NCBI GenBank assembly: GCA_021805985.1
Contig: JAJZDN010000045.1
Span: 1-34,078 of the forward strand
From: Planctomycetota bacterium
Lineage (GTDB): Bacteria > Planctomycetota > Phycisphaerae > WQYP01
Direction: 5' to 3'
Length of the DNA: 34,078 nucleotides
This document shows, in pieces, positions 8,648-17,566 of this stretch. The translations under genes and the position numbers were made by a program. Every line of letters begins with the position of its first letter. Position 1 is the stretch's first letter. The notes beneath the pieces were generated by a model. It worked only from the letters and a program-made list of their open reading frames with translations, did not search any database and was not told the DNA's origin.

Positions 8648-10279
8648 ATGAAGGATTTATTTAGTAGAACGTCAAATCGGCGGGCAAGTCTGATCAGTGC
8701 ATGCGCTGTGCTGGCCGGTGCCACGGTCGCTTTTGGACAGGGCGGAAATATCAGCATTACCACCAGTCCGGACAATGTCACTGGACTGACCGCGGGTCTG
8801 GTGGCCACGGTATGGCACGTCGGCGCGGCACAGTTGCCGTCTGATCCTGTTCCGACCACGGCGGATATCAATAATGTCGAATCGTATATTGCCACCGGTT
8901 CGGCAAGTTACGGCGGATTTACCTACAACCTGCCCGCCCCGGCCTACAGCTTTCTCAACACTGCCGACACGTTTAACTATCCCGGTAACGGCGCTGGTGG
9001 AACGGCCGGCAATGGGGGGTATGCGGCAACCTATTATTATCTCGGCAAAGATGCTGCCGGAGCTGCTACGGTAGATGGCAATCCCTGGGCGCAGTCGATT
9101 ATTGACCAGTTGGGGTATATCAAAATTCCCCAGGCCGGAACCTACAATTTTCAGATCAACTCGGCGGATGATGCCGCTAATGTGATGGTGGGTGGTACGA
9201 TTGGCGTGCCCGGTACCGGTACGGATGTCTCCGCCGCCGGTTATAATTCAACCCAGATTCCGGCCATGGAAAACTCGGCGCAAGTGGCGTTCAGCAGTGC
9301 GGGATATTACCCCATTGAAATTATGAACTATCAGCAGGTTGGCTCGGCCAATATGCAGTTTTCTGTTACCAGCCCGGTTGGTGCCGCCCAGGTTGGCTAT
9401 TATTCCACGCCTGCCGCAGTTGCCGGGGTAACGCCGTTTAGCCCAGCACCTGTAGCGCCCTCGGCCAGTCCCACCCCCTTGCACGAATGGAATTTTATTG
9501 CTTCAAATGTAAGCGGGAATACGGTATATGATATCGGCTCGGCGAATGCCGGGGCCAATCCCACCTCTGGCCTTCTTACCGGCGGCGCCACAGTGGCGAA
9601 TGGTGTGTTGGTCACCACCAACTCTGGCGTACAGGGAATGGCGATTCCCTATGCCGCCTTAAGCAATATATCCGGTAGTTTCAGCGTTGAGGATGTGTTT
9701 ACCCGCAGTGCTGCGGACACGGGATATAGTACGGTGTTTTCTTTTGGGCAAAGCACGTCGGAATATCTGCTCTCTCATCCGTCGCGGGTGGATAATCAGA
9801 CGATGACTGGAGAGGTATACAATGGCACCATGCAAAGCGGCGGCACCGGGCAGATTGCGCTGAACTGGAAAGGCGGTGCCGCGATTCCGGGGCAACCAAC
9901 GGTGGAAGTCATGGCCTATGATTCCACGAACGACACGCTAAGTTACTACGTCAACGGCGTATTGCAGGGCACCGCGTTCGTTACGGGCGGCCTGAATCTT
10001 TCGCAATTGGCGGGCACAGGGCCGCAAAATAACGGTATTGGCGGCTTCGATGCCTTTGGGGATCCCGCCTTTGCCGGCACCACCACAGATTTCCGAATTT
10101 ATGGCTCGGCTTTAACCGCGGGTCAAGTCTTGTCTGATTACCAGACATTTGTGCCCACAGCAGTGCCTGATGCTGCATCCGTCTTATTGATGAGTACGGG
10201 TTTGATTGGGCTGGTGCTGGTACGCAGACGCCGGTCCCCCGAGGTATTGCGTTTTTTGAGAATGGATCAGAAGCAATAA
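8648..10279 (+). CDS. PEP-CTERM-like surface protein B (VPDA variant)
   Basis: This 543-residue exported protein is a paralogue of PEP-CTERM protein A. They share GLVxTVWH, DGNPWxxSIxDQ, GYIKIxxAGTYNF, SSAGYYPIEIMNYQQ and a second domain opening EWNF...GNTVxDIG. Signal peptide is residues 1-about 30 (ends AFGQGG). PA14-like module about 45-260; LamG-like module about 280-495. The C terminus has the sorting-signal layout, but with VPDAA at 506-510 in place of VPEP, a hydrophobic stretch 511-525, RRRR at 526-529, and then an unusual 14-residue tail. VPD-type C-terminal signals are known (VPDSG-CTERM), so envelope sorting is still likely. Start ATG 8648 has only a weak AAGGCGG upstream. It lies between the two DUF4965 genes, supporting a shared transcript and function. 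Confidence 0.8.
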   Translation: MKDLFSRTSNRRASLISACAVLAGATVAFGQGGNISITTSPDNVTGLTAGLVATVWHVGAAQLPSDPVPTTADINNVESYIATGSASYGGFTYNLPAPAYSFLNTADTFNYPGNGAGGTAGNGGYAATYYYLGKDAAGAATVDGNPWAQSIIDQLGYIKIPQAGTYNFQINSADDAANVMVGGTIGVPGTGTDVSAAGYNSTQIPAMENSAQVAFSSAGYYPIEIMNYQQVGSANMQFSVTSPVGAAQVGYYSTPAAVAGVTPFSPAPVAPSASPTPLHEWNFIASNVSGNTVYDIGSANAGANPTSGLLTGGATVANGVLVTTNSGVQGMAIPYAALSNISGSFSVEDVFTRSAADTGYSTVFSFGQSTSEYLLSHPSRVDNQTMTGEVYNGTMQSGGTGQIALNWKGGAAIPGQPTVEVMAYDSTNDTLSYYVNGVLQGTAFVTGGLNLSQLAGTGPQNNGIGGFDAFGDPAFAGTTTDFRIYGSALTAGQVLSDYQTFVPTAVPDAASVLLMSTGLIGLVLVRRRRSPEVLRFLRMDQKQ

Positions 10280-10390
10280 TAGGATGATGAGTTCTGGTAT
10301 CGGCAGTCTTTGCCAGGTTGACGGTTGCTTTAGAAAACCAGTAAATGCTGGGTGCTTTGGCAAGGTTGTTTTCTCTTTTGGAGTCGTTCA

Positions 10391-12967
10391 ATGCGTGTAT
10401 GGACAAAAAGTGTCTTTCTTTCATCAATTGCAGCGCTTCTCATGCTGGGGCAATTTGGCGGTACCTCAGGGGTCTCTGCCGCGCCGGCATTTCGGCCGCC
10501 GGCGGTGCCGCTGGTAACCTTTGATCCGTACATGAGTATCTGGTCGGAGAATAATCATCTGGCGGATCATCGCACCCGCTACTGGGATGGTCGCATCCAG
10601 AGTCTGGTAAGTCTGGTGCGTGTTGATGGCACAACCTATCGGCTTATGGGCAATCAGCCCAGTACCGCACCGGCCATGCATCAGGTCAGCGTGACCGTGC
10701 GGCCGACAACGACGATTTATCAGTTCTCCAACCGTAACATTGACCTCACGCTGACTTTCATGACGCCGCGTTTGCCGGCGAGCCTCAAGACCATGACCCT
10801 GCCGGTAACCTACATAACCTGGAGCGTAAAATCCGCGGATGGCCAAAGCCATCAGGTGCAGGTGTATGACAGTACCAGTTCAGCCATCGCAGTTAATCAT
10901 GACCAGCAGAAAGTTACTTGGAGCCGCAAAACCTTCGGACCTTTGACGGCATTGAAAATAGGTTCAACCACGCAGAGTTATTTTGATATTTCCGGCGATC
11001 CCGTGGGCTTGGACTGGGGTTATATTTACACCGCCGCCTCCAGCAAAAAAAGCACCTCGTGCCTGGCCTCCAATGGCCGATGCATCAATGATTTTGTGCT
11101 ACACGGGCGGTTGCCCCAAACCGATTCCACCAACATGCCCCGGGCGGTAAGTGCCGGCGAGCCGGTGGAAGCGTTTGCGTTTAACTTGGGCAAAGTCACC
11201 GATACCGCGGTCACCCGGCATGTGATGGTGGCTTATGATGAAGTCTATGCCATTGATTACTTTGGACAATATCAGAGACCCTATTGGCGGCACATTTTTA
11301 AGACACCCTCCAGGATGTTCCAATGGGCAGCCGGCCACTATAAATCTCTGATGAAGAAAAGCGTCGCCTTTGATTCCTCGGTGATTACCGATGCTAAGCG
11401 CATCGGCCGCTATCAATATGCCACCATTGTTTCCATGGCATATCGCCAGGCGCTGGCGGCCATGGGCATGTCCGCTGATGCCCATGGTATGCCTATGGTC
11501 TATACCAAGGAAGAGACCAGCAACGGGGATATTGCGACCGTGGATGTATTTTTCCCGGCCTCTCCACTGCTGTTAACGTTCTGCCCGCAGTTGGAAGCTG
11601 CCTCGATGGTACCGGTACTGAATTCCGCCAATACGCCGCGCTGGAAGTTCGCCTGGTCCCCGCATGATTTAGGCACATATCCAATATGCACGGGCCATTA
11701 CAATTCCGGTGGAGAGAACATGATGGTGGAAGAAAGCGGCAACATGATTATCCTTGCCGCGGCCATTGCCAAGGCAGAAGGGAATGCTGACTTTGCCACC
11801 AAGTATTGGCCACTCCTGACCAAGTGGGTCAGATACTTGAGAAAGAGCGGCTTTGATCCGGGAAAGCAGTTAAGCACCAATGACTTCCTGGGCTTCATGG
11901 CCCACAACGCCAATTTATCGGTGAAAGCCATTGTCGCCATGGGCGCTTATGGCATGTTATGCCGCATGCGCGGTATGACCGCCCAGGCCAATGACTATCA
12001 GTCGCTGGCCCGGCGCTGGGCGCACAAATGGATGAAAGTGGATAACGATGGCAACCATTACCGCATGGCGTTTAATCAGCCGGGAACGTGGAGCATGGTT
12101 TACAACATGGTCTGGGATCAGGCCTTGGGATTGCATATATTTCCTATGTCGGTACGGCGGAAGGAAATGGCCTTCTATATGACCAAGCTCAATAAATATG
12201 GCTTGCCAGATCGCAGCACGGTAACGCAGACTAAAACGGATTTTGAAATCTGGACAGCGACACTGGCCACGGAGCATTCGCAGTTCCAGAGCATCATCAA
12301 TCGCATCTATAAATTCCTGAATCAAAGTCCAAAGCGGGTGCCCTTTGCTGATCAGTATGGCACGCGCAAAGCTTGGGCTGGCATGCACGCGCGTCCGGTG
12401 ATGGGGGCAGCCTTTATGCCCATCATGAATCAAACACAGATATGGCTGAAATGGGCGGGCCGCGGGGCCAAATTCCCGGACAACTGGGCACCCTTGCCAC
12501 CACCGCCGGTCATCAAACAAATTGTGCCCACCGCCCGGAACATGCCAATTATGTGGCATTACACCATCCACAAGCCGTCCGCCGGCTGGAATAAACCGGG
12601 ATTCGATGACAACAACTGGCAAAGAGGCCCCGCGGGCTTTGGAACACTGGATCCGGGTGTCTCGCCGCGGACACGCTGGACCACGGATAATATCTGGCTG
12701 CGGCACCACTTTATCATGCCAGCAGGCCACTATCCTCATTTGGTGGTGTATTGTTATCACGATGAAGATGTGCAAATTTACATCAACGGTGTATTAGCCG
12801 CATCCGCACCGGGATTCAGCACCACTTATGTGCCGTTGCGCTTAACGGCCGCTGGCAAAAAGTCGCTGCATCCGGGCCGCAATCTTATGGCGGTGCATGT
12901 CCTGCAAACCACCGGCGGCCAGTTCTTTGATGCCGGCCTGGCCCAGTGGTATATTCCAAAGAATTAA
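10391..12967 (+). CDS. Glutaminase A-like (DUF4964/DUF5127/DUF4965/DUF1793) secreted protein B
   Basis: An 858-residue paralogue of the protein at 5907-8525, similar over its whole length including the C-terminal jelly roll (about 732-858, ending GLAQWYIPKN). I chose ATG 10391 because GGAG lies 8 bases upstream and it gives a clean signal peptide (MRVWTKSVFLSS...VSAAPAF); a longer in-frame start at 10352 would add 13 residues and spoil it. Helical-barrel signatures ETSNGDIATVDV, VEESGNMIIL and LSTNDFLGFMAHNANLS are kept. Surface positions are strongly shifted to Lys, Arg and His compared with copy A, for example KLNKYGL against QLNQWGL and INRIYKF against IDDIYNF. The stop is 11 bases from the GxGYxYP gene, so the two are almost certainly co-transcribed. 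Substrate unknown. Confidence 0.85.
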   Translation: MRVWTKSVFLSSIAALLMLGQFGGTSGVSAAPAFRPPAVPLVTFDPYMSIWSENNHLADHRTRYWDGRIQSLVSLVRVDGTTYRLMGNQPSTAPAMHQVSVTVRPTTTIYQFSNRNIDLTLTFMTPRLPASLKTMTLPVTYITWSVKSADGQSHQVQVYDSTSSAIAVNHDQQKVTWSRKTFGPLTALKIGSTTQSYFDISGDPVGLDWGYIYTAASSKKSTSCLASNGRCINDFVLHGRLPQTDSTNMPRAVSAGEPVEAFAFNLGKVTDTAVTRHVMVAYDEVYAIDYFGQYQRPYWRHIFKTPSRMFQWAAGHYKSLMKKSVAFDSSVITDAKRIGRYQYATIVSMAYRQALAAMGMSADAHGMPMVYTKEETSNGDIATVDVFFPASPLLLTFCPQLEAASMVPVLNSANTPRWKFAWSPHDLGTYPICTGHYNSGGENMMVEESGNMIILAAAIAKAEGNADFATKYWPLLTKWVRYLRKSGFDPGKQLSTNDFLGFMAHNANLSVKAIVAMGAYGMLCRMRGMTAQANDYQSLARRWAHKWMKVDNDGNHYRMAFNQPGTWSMVYNMVWDQALGLHIFPMSVRRKEMAFYMTKLNKYGLPDRSTVTQTKTDFEIWTATLATEHSQFQSIINRIYKFLNQSPKRVPFADQYGTRKAWAGMHARPVMGAAFMPIMNQTQIWLKWAGRGAKFPDNWAPLPPPPVIKQIVPTARNMPIMWHYTIHKPSAGWNKPGFDDNNWQRGPAGFGTLDPGVSPRTRWTTDNIWLRHHFIMPAGHYPHLVVYCYHDEDVQIYINGVLAASAPGFSTTYVPLRLTAAGKKSLHPGRNLMAVHVLQTTGGQFFDAGLAQWYIPKN

Positions 12968-12978
12968 TGGAGTGATTC

Positions 12979-14751
12979 ATGACGCTACTCAATCCAATGA
13001 CCTCTCGCCTGCATCGCGCACTTTGTCGCGGTGTGAAGGTGCTCTCTCCACTCGATAGCCTCCCGCGAACGCGTGGCCATTGGTGCAACGTTATAAGGGC
13101 CGCGGCGCTGGCAGGCTTTCTGGTTTCGACGCTGGTCCAGCGCGTCCAGGCCGCAACCATACGCCACGTACAACTTCCTGTCATCGCGCGGCGATATCCG
13201 ACACTTCAACCGAAGATGCCCACTCCGGCGCGACATCTGTTTGTTGCGAACATGGCGGGACTTTCCAAAGCCCAGCGCGTGCTGCTGACAAGTTTGCAGG
13301 GGCTGGTGAACCGCAATAAACCGCGCATTTTTCTAATCTGGGGAAAAGATGATTCCTTTTGGCTCAAGCAAATGCAAAAACAGGGGGCAACGGGAACCAC
13401 CATCCCGGTGCGGCATCCGCTTTCGTTGGTGCGGCGTTTTCGGTCACTGATTCGTGGGGCCGTTGTGCCTGACCCGAAAGTCTATGATTCCCCGGATATT
13501 GCCGCCGACATAGCCGCGGTGGATAACCTGGTAATCGCCACACCGCGGTTGGCACATCGGCTAAATCTGCCCATCCGTGCCGATTTGCGCGGCAAGTTCA
13601 AATCCGATGCCCAGGCCCTGCGATATTTGCGTCTGCATCTGGCACGGCAAATGAACCCATTTTTATTTCTGTGTCTTGATCCGAAGCTGCTGGCCGGCGG
13701 CGGGGAGGATCAGGTCATCGCGGCCAAAGGCATGACCTTCTGGGTTACCGGTCGCAATGCCGGTCATGAGCCGGGGGCGAATATGGCTGCGGAAAAAATG
13801 CAGTTGGAGCGGCTGTTTGCCCAAACGCCGCTAGACGGCGTCGTGCGTGGCTATTGGTGGTGCGGCAACGGGATGGGCCTCGATGAAGGACCGGGCGTGG
13901 CGCTGGGGTCTAAGTATGGGAAAATCACGGTAGTCAGTGACTATCTGCAAAATATGTCCGTATTCAGCGGCGTGAAACTATCGCATATCACCCAGCATTT
14001 TTCGCCTCCTCCGGCCTTGAATCGATCCAAAGTATATCTGTCGCTGGCGATCTCTGATGGCGATAATCTGTGCATGTGGTATCACTATTTTCGGCATTGG
14101 TTTGTCAATCCTGCACATGGCAAACTGGCCATCGGGTGGGGCATGGGGCCGACACTCATTGATGAAGCCCCAACGCTGGCCCGCTGGTTCTACCAACATG
14201 CCGGAAGCAAGGACGAATTTTTCTGTGATGTCTCGGGCGCTGGTTATATTTATCCGCCGGACTGGGGGAAAAGATTGCTCCATCGACGCAGGGCGGTCAA
14301 ACATTTTTATCGTTGGACATGGAAATATATGCAACGCATGGACATGAAAACGCTGCGTATCATGCCATTGGCCAATACTTCCGGCAGGCAGGACCGAGCT
14401 TCCATTGCCGAAGTTGCCGGGGCGTTACCCCACGTGAAATTCCTGCTGCCGGATTACAGTTATCAAGGCGAAAAACGCTATGCGCATCTAACCTATACGC
14501 TGCCGTCCGGGCAGGCGGTATTTCGCGCTGCGGTCAATGGCGGGGGGGTAAAGAACCTGGCGCGACAGATACGGCAGCGCGTGGGAAGCATCCGCCCGGC
14601 ATTTCTTAATGTGTTTATATCTCCCTGGGACAACAACAATCTGCCGGAATTAAATCGACTTATGAAAAAGCTGGGCCCCGGATTTGTGGATGTGACGCCC
14701 TCGCAGCTTGATGCGCTTTACCGCGAAGCATCAACGCGTGCCGGGCATTAG
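12979..14751 (+). CDS. GxGYxYP family putative glycoside hydrolase
   Basis: A 590-residue protein whose family motif G-x-G-Y-x-Y-P is seen exactly at residues 420-426 (GAGYIYP). The family (GxGYxYP_N and GxGYxYP_C domains) is predicted to be a glycoside hydrolase from genome context in Bacteroidetes and other gut and soil bacteria, but its activity is not established. The length fits the two-domain family. Start ATG 12979 is preceded by GGAG in ATGGAGTGATTC. The N terminus has a long basic region before a hydrophobic stretch at about 42-60 (AAALAGFLVSTL...VQA), so either the signal peptide is unusually long or translation starts internally. SDGDN near residue 359 and DVSGAGY are acidic clusters that could be catalytic. 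The gene follows DUF4965 protein B by 11 bases. Confidence 0.85.
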   Translation: MTLLNPMTSRLHRALCRGVKVLSPLDSLPRTRGHWCNVIRAAALAGFLVSTLVQRVQAATIRHVQLPVIARRYPTLQPKMPTPARHLFVANMAGLSKAQRVLLTSLQGLVNRNKPRIFLIWGKDDSFWLKQMQKQGATGTTIPVRHPLSLVRRFRSLIRGAVVPDPKVYDSPDIAADIAAVDNLVIATPRLAHRLNLPIRADLRGKFKSDAQALRYLRLHLARQMNPFLFLCLDPKLLAGGGEDQVIAAKGMTFWVTGRNAGHEPGANMAAEKMQLERLFAQTPLDGVVRGYWWCGNGMGLDEGPGVALGSKYGKITVVSDYLQNMSVFSGVKLSHITQHFSPPPALNRSKVYLSLAISDGDNLCMWYHYFRHWFVNPAHGKLAIGWGMGPTLIDEAPTLARWFYQHAGSKDEFFCDVSGAGYIYPPDWGKRLLHRRRAVKHFYRWTWKYMQRMDMKTLRIMPLANTSGRQDRASIAEVAGALPHVKFLLPDYSYQGEKRYAHLTYTLPSGQAVFRAAVNGGGVKNLARQIRQRVGSIRPAFLNVFISPWDNNNLPELNRLMKKLGPGFVDVTPSQLDALYREASTRAGH

Positions 14752-14772
14752 GGGTAAAATAGCGGCGTGGAC

Positions 14773-14786
14773 CGGCTAAAAAGCCG
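14773..14786 (+). other. Small hairpin before GH92 gene
   Basis: CGGCT (14773-14777), loop AAAA, AGCCG (14782-14786) in the 79-base gap between the GxGYxYP and GH92 genes. No T run follows. It may do nothing or act as a processing site. Confidence 0.3.
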
Positions 14787-14830
14787 AAATCCAAAATAGC
14801 CAAATTGGAAAGTTGAAAGTTGAGGTTTCT

Positions 14831-17302
14831 ATGAAACGTGTAATACATCATGCGATGGATCGCCGCACTTTATTAAAAGTCATTGCCGCAGCAGGTGTAT
14901 TGGGTACTATTTCTACCCGCGCATCTGCGGCGTTGGGATTTAATGCCGCTTCCGCTCCCGATAGTTTCGACCCCAGTACCGCACCCTGTTCCGGGTTAAC
15001 TTGTGCCGCACGGCCCATCATTGGAACAGGTTGGCACGGCCACACCTTCCCCGGAGCAACCGCGCCATTTGGCTTAGTGCAATTAAGCCCGGATACCGCC
15101 GGCCCACCCGAGCCGAAGTGGAACACGACGTGGGATATTTATAATTGGGATCACTGTCCGGGCTATCATTACCCCGACGATGTGGTCAAGGGTTTCAGCC
15201 ACACGCATCTTTCCGGCACCGGAGCCAAAGACCTTGGCGATGTCTTGCTTATGCCGGTGGTGGAAGGGCGCAACTGGGGTTGGGAAGCATTGGCTCCCGG
15301 TAAGCAACATGCCGATCAAATCGCAGCCTTAGGCCCCAATTCCGGATGGGTATCCCGCGGCAAAGCTAAAGGCTACAGTTCCAGCTTTTCCCATCAGCAG
15401 GAAACCGCTCGTGCCGGGTATTACAGCGTGTATCTGCAAACGCCGCGTGTGAAGGCGGAATTAACCGCTACCACACGCTGCGGCATGCACCGCTATACCT
15501 ATCCATCTTTGCCGCAAGCAACACGCCGGGGTGTGATATTGGATTTGGTACATGGCCTGGGTTGCACGGTCTACCATGCCCAATTGAATATTGAAAATGC
15601 CACAACCATCAGCGGTAAACGCTACACCCATGGCTGGGCAGCCGATAAGCAAGTCTACTTTGTCATGGAATTCTCCCATCCCATTGCCCAGGCACAGGTT
15701 CAGGTAGATGGCCACACCCGCACCGCAACCGCCCCCGACCGCTTCTCGGGCACGCATATTAAAGCAATCTTCAGTCATGCCCATAGCGCTAAGCCCCTGC
15801 TGGTGCGCGTGGGGCTATCTTGTACCGGTATAGAAGGTGCACGTAAAAATCTGGCCGCGGAAATGCCGGTATTTGATTTTGATGCGGTGCATCAGCAGGC
15901 TGAAAGAGTATGGAATAAAGCCCTTTCTGCCATTCAGGCACAATTTCCCAATAAGGAACTTACCGAAACGTTCTATACCGCCGCCTATCACGGCATGGTG
16001 GCCCCAGCAACATTTAATGATGCAGATGGCACTTATCGTGGGGAAGATCGTAAAAACCATGCCAATCCAGGCTTTACCAATTACACCACGATGTCGATAT
16101 GGGATATATATCGTGGTGAGTTTCCCCTGATGATGCTCATGCAGCCACACCGTACCAATGATGTCATTAAAACACTTTTAGCCGATTACAAACAGCTAAA
16201 CCAGCATTCCCTGCCAGTCTGGCCGTTGTGGGGCAATGAAACCTGGTGCATGACGGGGTTCCATGTGGTGGGCATGATCGCTGGTGCCTATGTGCGGGGA
16301 TTCCGGGATTATGATGTGGAAGCGGTGTATGCAGCGATGCGTGATACCGCGCTGGTGGGGGCCACCGCAAATAACAACAAGGCGTTGCAACATCAGTTCC
16401 GTACCCTGGGCTATGTAGCATCCGCCCCCGGGGCACAGAGCGTTTCACGAACCATGGATTTTGCCTATGACTATTGGTGCGTAGGAGCGATGGCTGAACT
16501 CCTGGGCAAACATGCAGATGCCAAAATGTTTTATAAGCTGGGACAAAACTATAAGAATCTTTTTGATCCCAAGGTAGGTTTCATGCGCGGCAAACTTGAA
16601 GACGGCTCCTGGCGCACGCCCTTCAGGCCTGATCAGGAATACTGGCATGATTACACGGAATCCGACGCGTGGGAAGCCACGTTTAACGTCATGCAGGATG
16701 TACCGGGACTCATTGATCTTTTAGGTGGTGATCAGGCATTTATCGCCAAACTCGATACCTTGTTTACAGCTCCATCCAAAATCTATGCTTCTCCGCCGGA
16801 TATCAGCGGCATGGTGGGGCAGGACGCCCAGGGCAATGAACCCAGCAATCACATTCCATATCTGTACCCCTTTGCCGGTGCAGCCTGGAAAACACAATAT
16901 TGGATTCGCAAAGTGCTGGCCCTTTACAACAACACTCCCAACGGTGTTCCCGGCAATGATGATTGCGGACAAACCTCCAGTTGCTTCGCCTTGGGGGCAT
17001 TGGGCTTTTATCCGGTCAATGCGGTTACCGGTGTTTACATCATCGGCAGCCCGCTGATTCACCGCGCCAGGATTCATAACCCGGCCAAAGGCACCACCTT
17101 CACGATCATTGCCGACAACAATTCGCATGAAAATATGTACATACAAAGTGCCAAACTCAACGGCCGGGAATTAACCCGCGCATGGTTTACCAATGCCGAT
17201 ATCCTCGCCGGCGGTGAATTGTATTTCCACATGGGCCGTAAGCCCAATAAAGACTGGGCCAGTGCCAAGGCAGATCGGCCGCCATCGGGGCTGGTGGCAT
17301 GA
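14831..17302 (+). CDS. GH92 family exo-alpha-mannosidase, Tat-exported
   Basis: An 823-residue calcium-dependent exo-alpha-mannosidase family member. I chose ATG 14831 because GAGG lies about seven bases upstream; TTG 14813 is a weaker option. Residues 9-30 form a twin-arginine signal (DRRTLLK, R11-R12). The N-terminal beta-sandwich has the family signatures GTGWHGHTFPGATAPFG and GFSHTHLSGTGAKDLGD. The (alpha/alpha)6 barrel has GNEPSNHIPYLY with E670 as the expected general acid, and GNDDCGQ with D710-D711 at the calcium/general-base site. GH92 enzymes cut alpha-1,2, -1,3, -1,4 or -1,6 mannosides or mannose phosphodiester links; which one applies cannot be told here. It is separated from GH116 by a promoter, so it probably ends the long upstream transcript. 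Confidence 0.93.
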   Translation: MKRVIHHAMDRRTLLKVIAAAGVLGTISTRASAALGFNAASAPDSFDPSTAPCSGLTCAARPIIGTGWHGHTFPGATAPFGLVQLSPDTAGPPEPKWNTTWDIYNWDHCPGYHYPDDVVKGFSHTHLSGTGAKDLGDVLLMPVVEGRNWGWEALAPGKQHADQIAALGPNSGWVSRGKAKGYSSSFSHQQETARAGYYSVYLQTPRVKAELTATTRCGMHRYTYPSLPQATRRGVILDLVHGLGCTVYHAQLNIENATTISGKRYTHGWAADKQVYFVMEFSHPIAQAQVQVDGHTRTATAPDRFSGTHIKAIFSHAHSAKPLLVRVGLSCTGIEGARKNLAAEMPVFDFDAVHQQAERVWNKALSAIQAQFPNKELTETFYTAAYHGMVAPATFNDADGTYRGEDRKNHANPGFTNYTTMSIWDIYRGEFPLMMLMQPHRTNDVIKTLLADYKQLNQHSLPVWPLWGNETWCMTGFHVVGMIAGAYVRGFRDYDVEAVYAAMRDTALVGATANNNKALQHQFRTLGYVASAPGAQSVSRTMDFAYDYWCVGAMAELLGKHADAKMFYKLGQNYKNLFDPKVGFMRGKLEDGSWRTPFRPDQEYWHDYTESDAWEATFNVMQDVPGLIDLLGGDQAFIAKLDTLFTAPSKIYASPPDISGMVGQDAQGNEPSNHIPYLYPFAGAAWKTQYWIRKVLALYNNTPNGVPGNDDCGQTSSCFALGALGFYPVNAVTGVYIIGSPLIHRARIHNPAKGTTFTIIADNNSHENMYIQSAKLNGRELTRAWFTNADILAGGELYFHMGRKPNKDWASAKADRPPSGLVA

Positions 17303-17467
17303 TGAGCAATGGCCAAAGGTAAATTAAATCCGCGACACCCTCTTGCGCAACTGGCTCATTCCGCAGCCCCCGTGGCGGCGCGATTCCCGAATTATGAGCC
17401 GAAAACCATCCTGTTAATGCCGCACAAGCGTTCTGTGACCATGACCCTGGGTCCACTCCGCGCGGAG

Positions 17468-17495
17468 TTGACATTTTTCAGTACCACAATATAAC
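17468..17495 (+). promoter_or_regulatory. Sigma70-like promoter for GH116
   Basis: TTGACA (17468-17473, a perfect -35) is followed after 16 bases by TATAAC (17490-17495, a near-consensus -10). Transcription would start near 17502, about 65 bases before the GH116 start. This makes GH116 an independent unit from GH92 and the upstream operon. Confidence 0.65.
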
Positions 17496-17528
17496 TACGC
17501 CGATAAACGCAGATGGAGGTCGCACGCG

Positions 17529-17549
17529 ATGATCTCCACGCGGTCATAG
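17529..17549 (+). CDS. Possible six-codon leader ORF before GH116
   Basis: ATG 17529 opens MISTRS and stops at TAG 17547-17549. It has the best Shine-Dalgarno of the region, GGAGG at 17515-17519 with nine bases of spacing, better than that of GH116 itself. The stop is 17 bases before the GH116 ATG. It might be translated for coupling or regulation of GH116, or be chance. Confidence 0.25.
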   Translation: MISTRS

Positions 17550-17566
17550 AAAGGCGCACCAGTAAG

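Larger units (their letters stand above)
17303..17566 (+). other. GH92-GH116 intergenic region
   Basis: A 264-base gap. It holds a sigma70-like promoter and a tiny leader ORF listed separately. A 61-codon open frame at 17309-17494 (MAKGKLNP...) has no ribosome binding site or family resemblance and I do not call it. Confidence 0.5.

Noticed and set aside
11957-12775. 272-codon - strand open frame opposite DUF4965 protein B
   Set aside because: It is a shadow of a conserved coding sequence; no motif or ribosome site is seen on the - strand.
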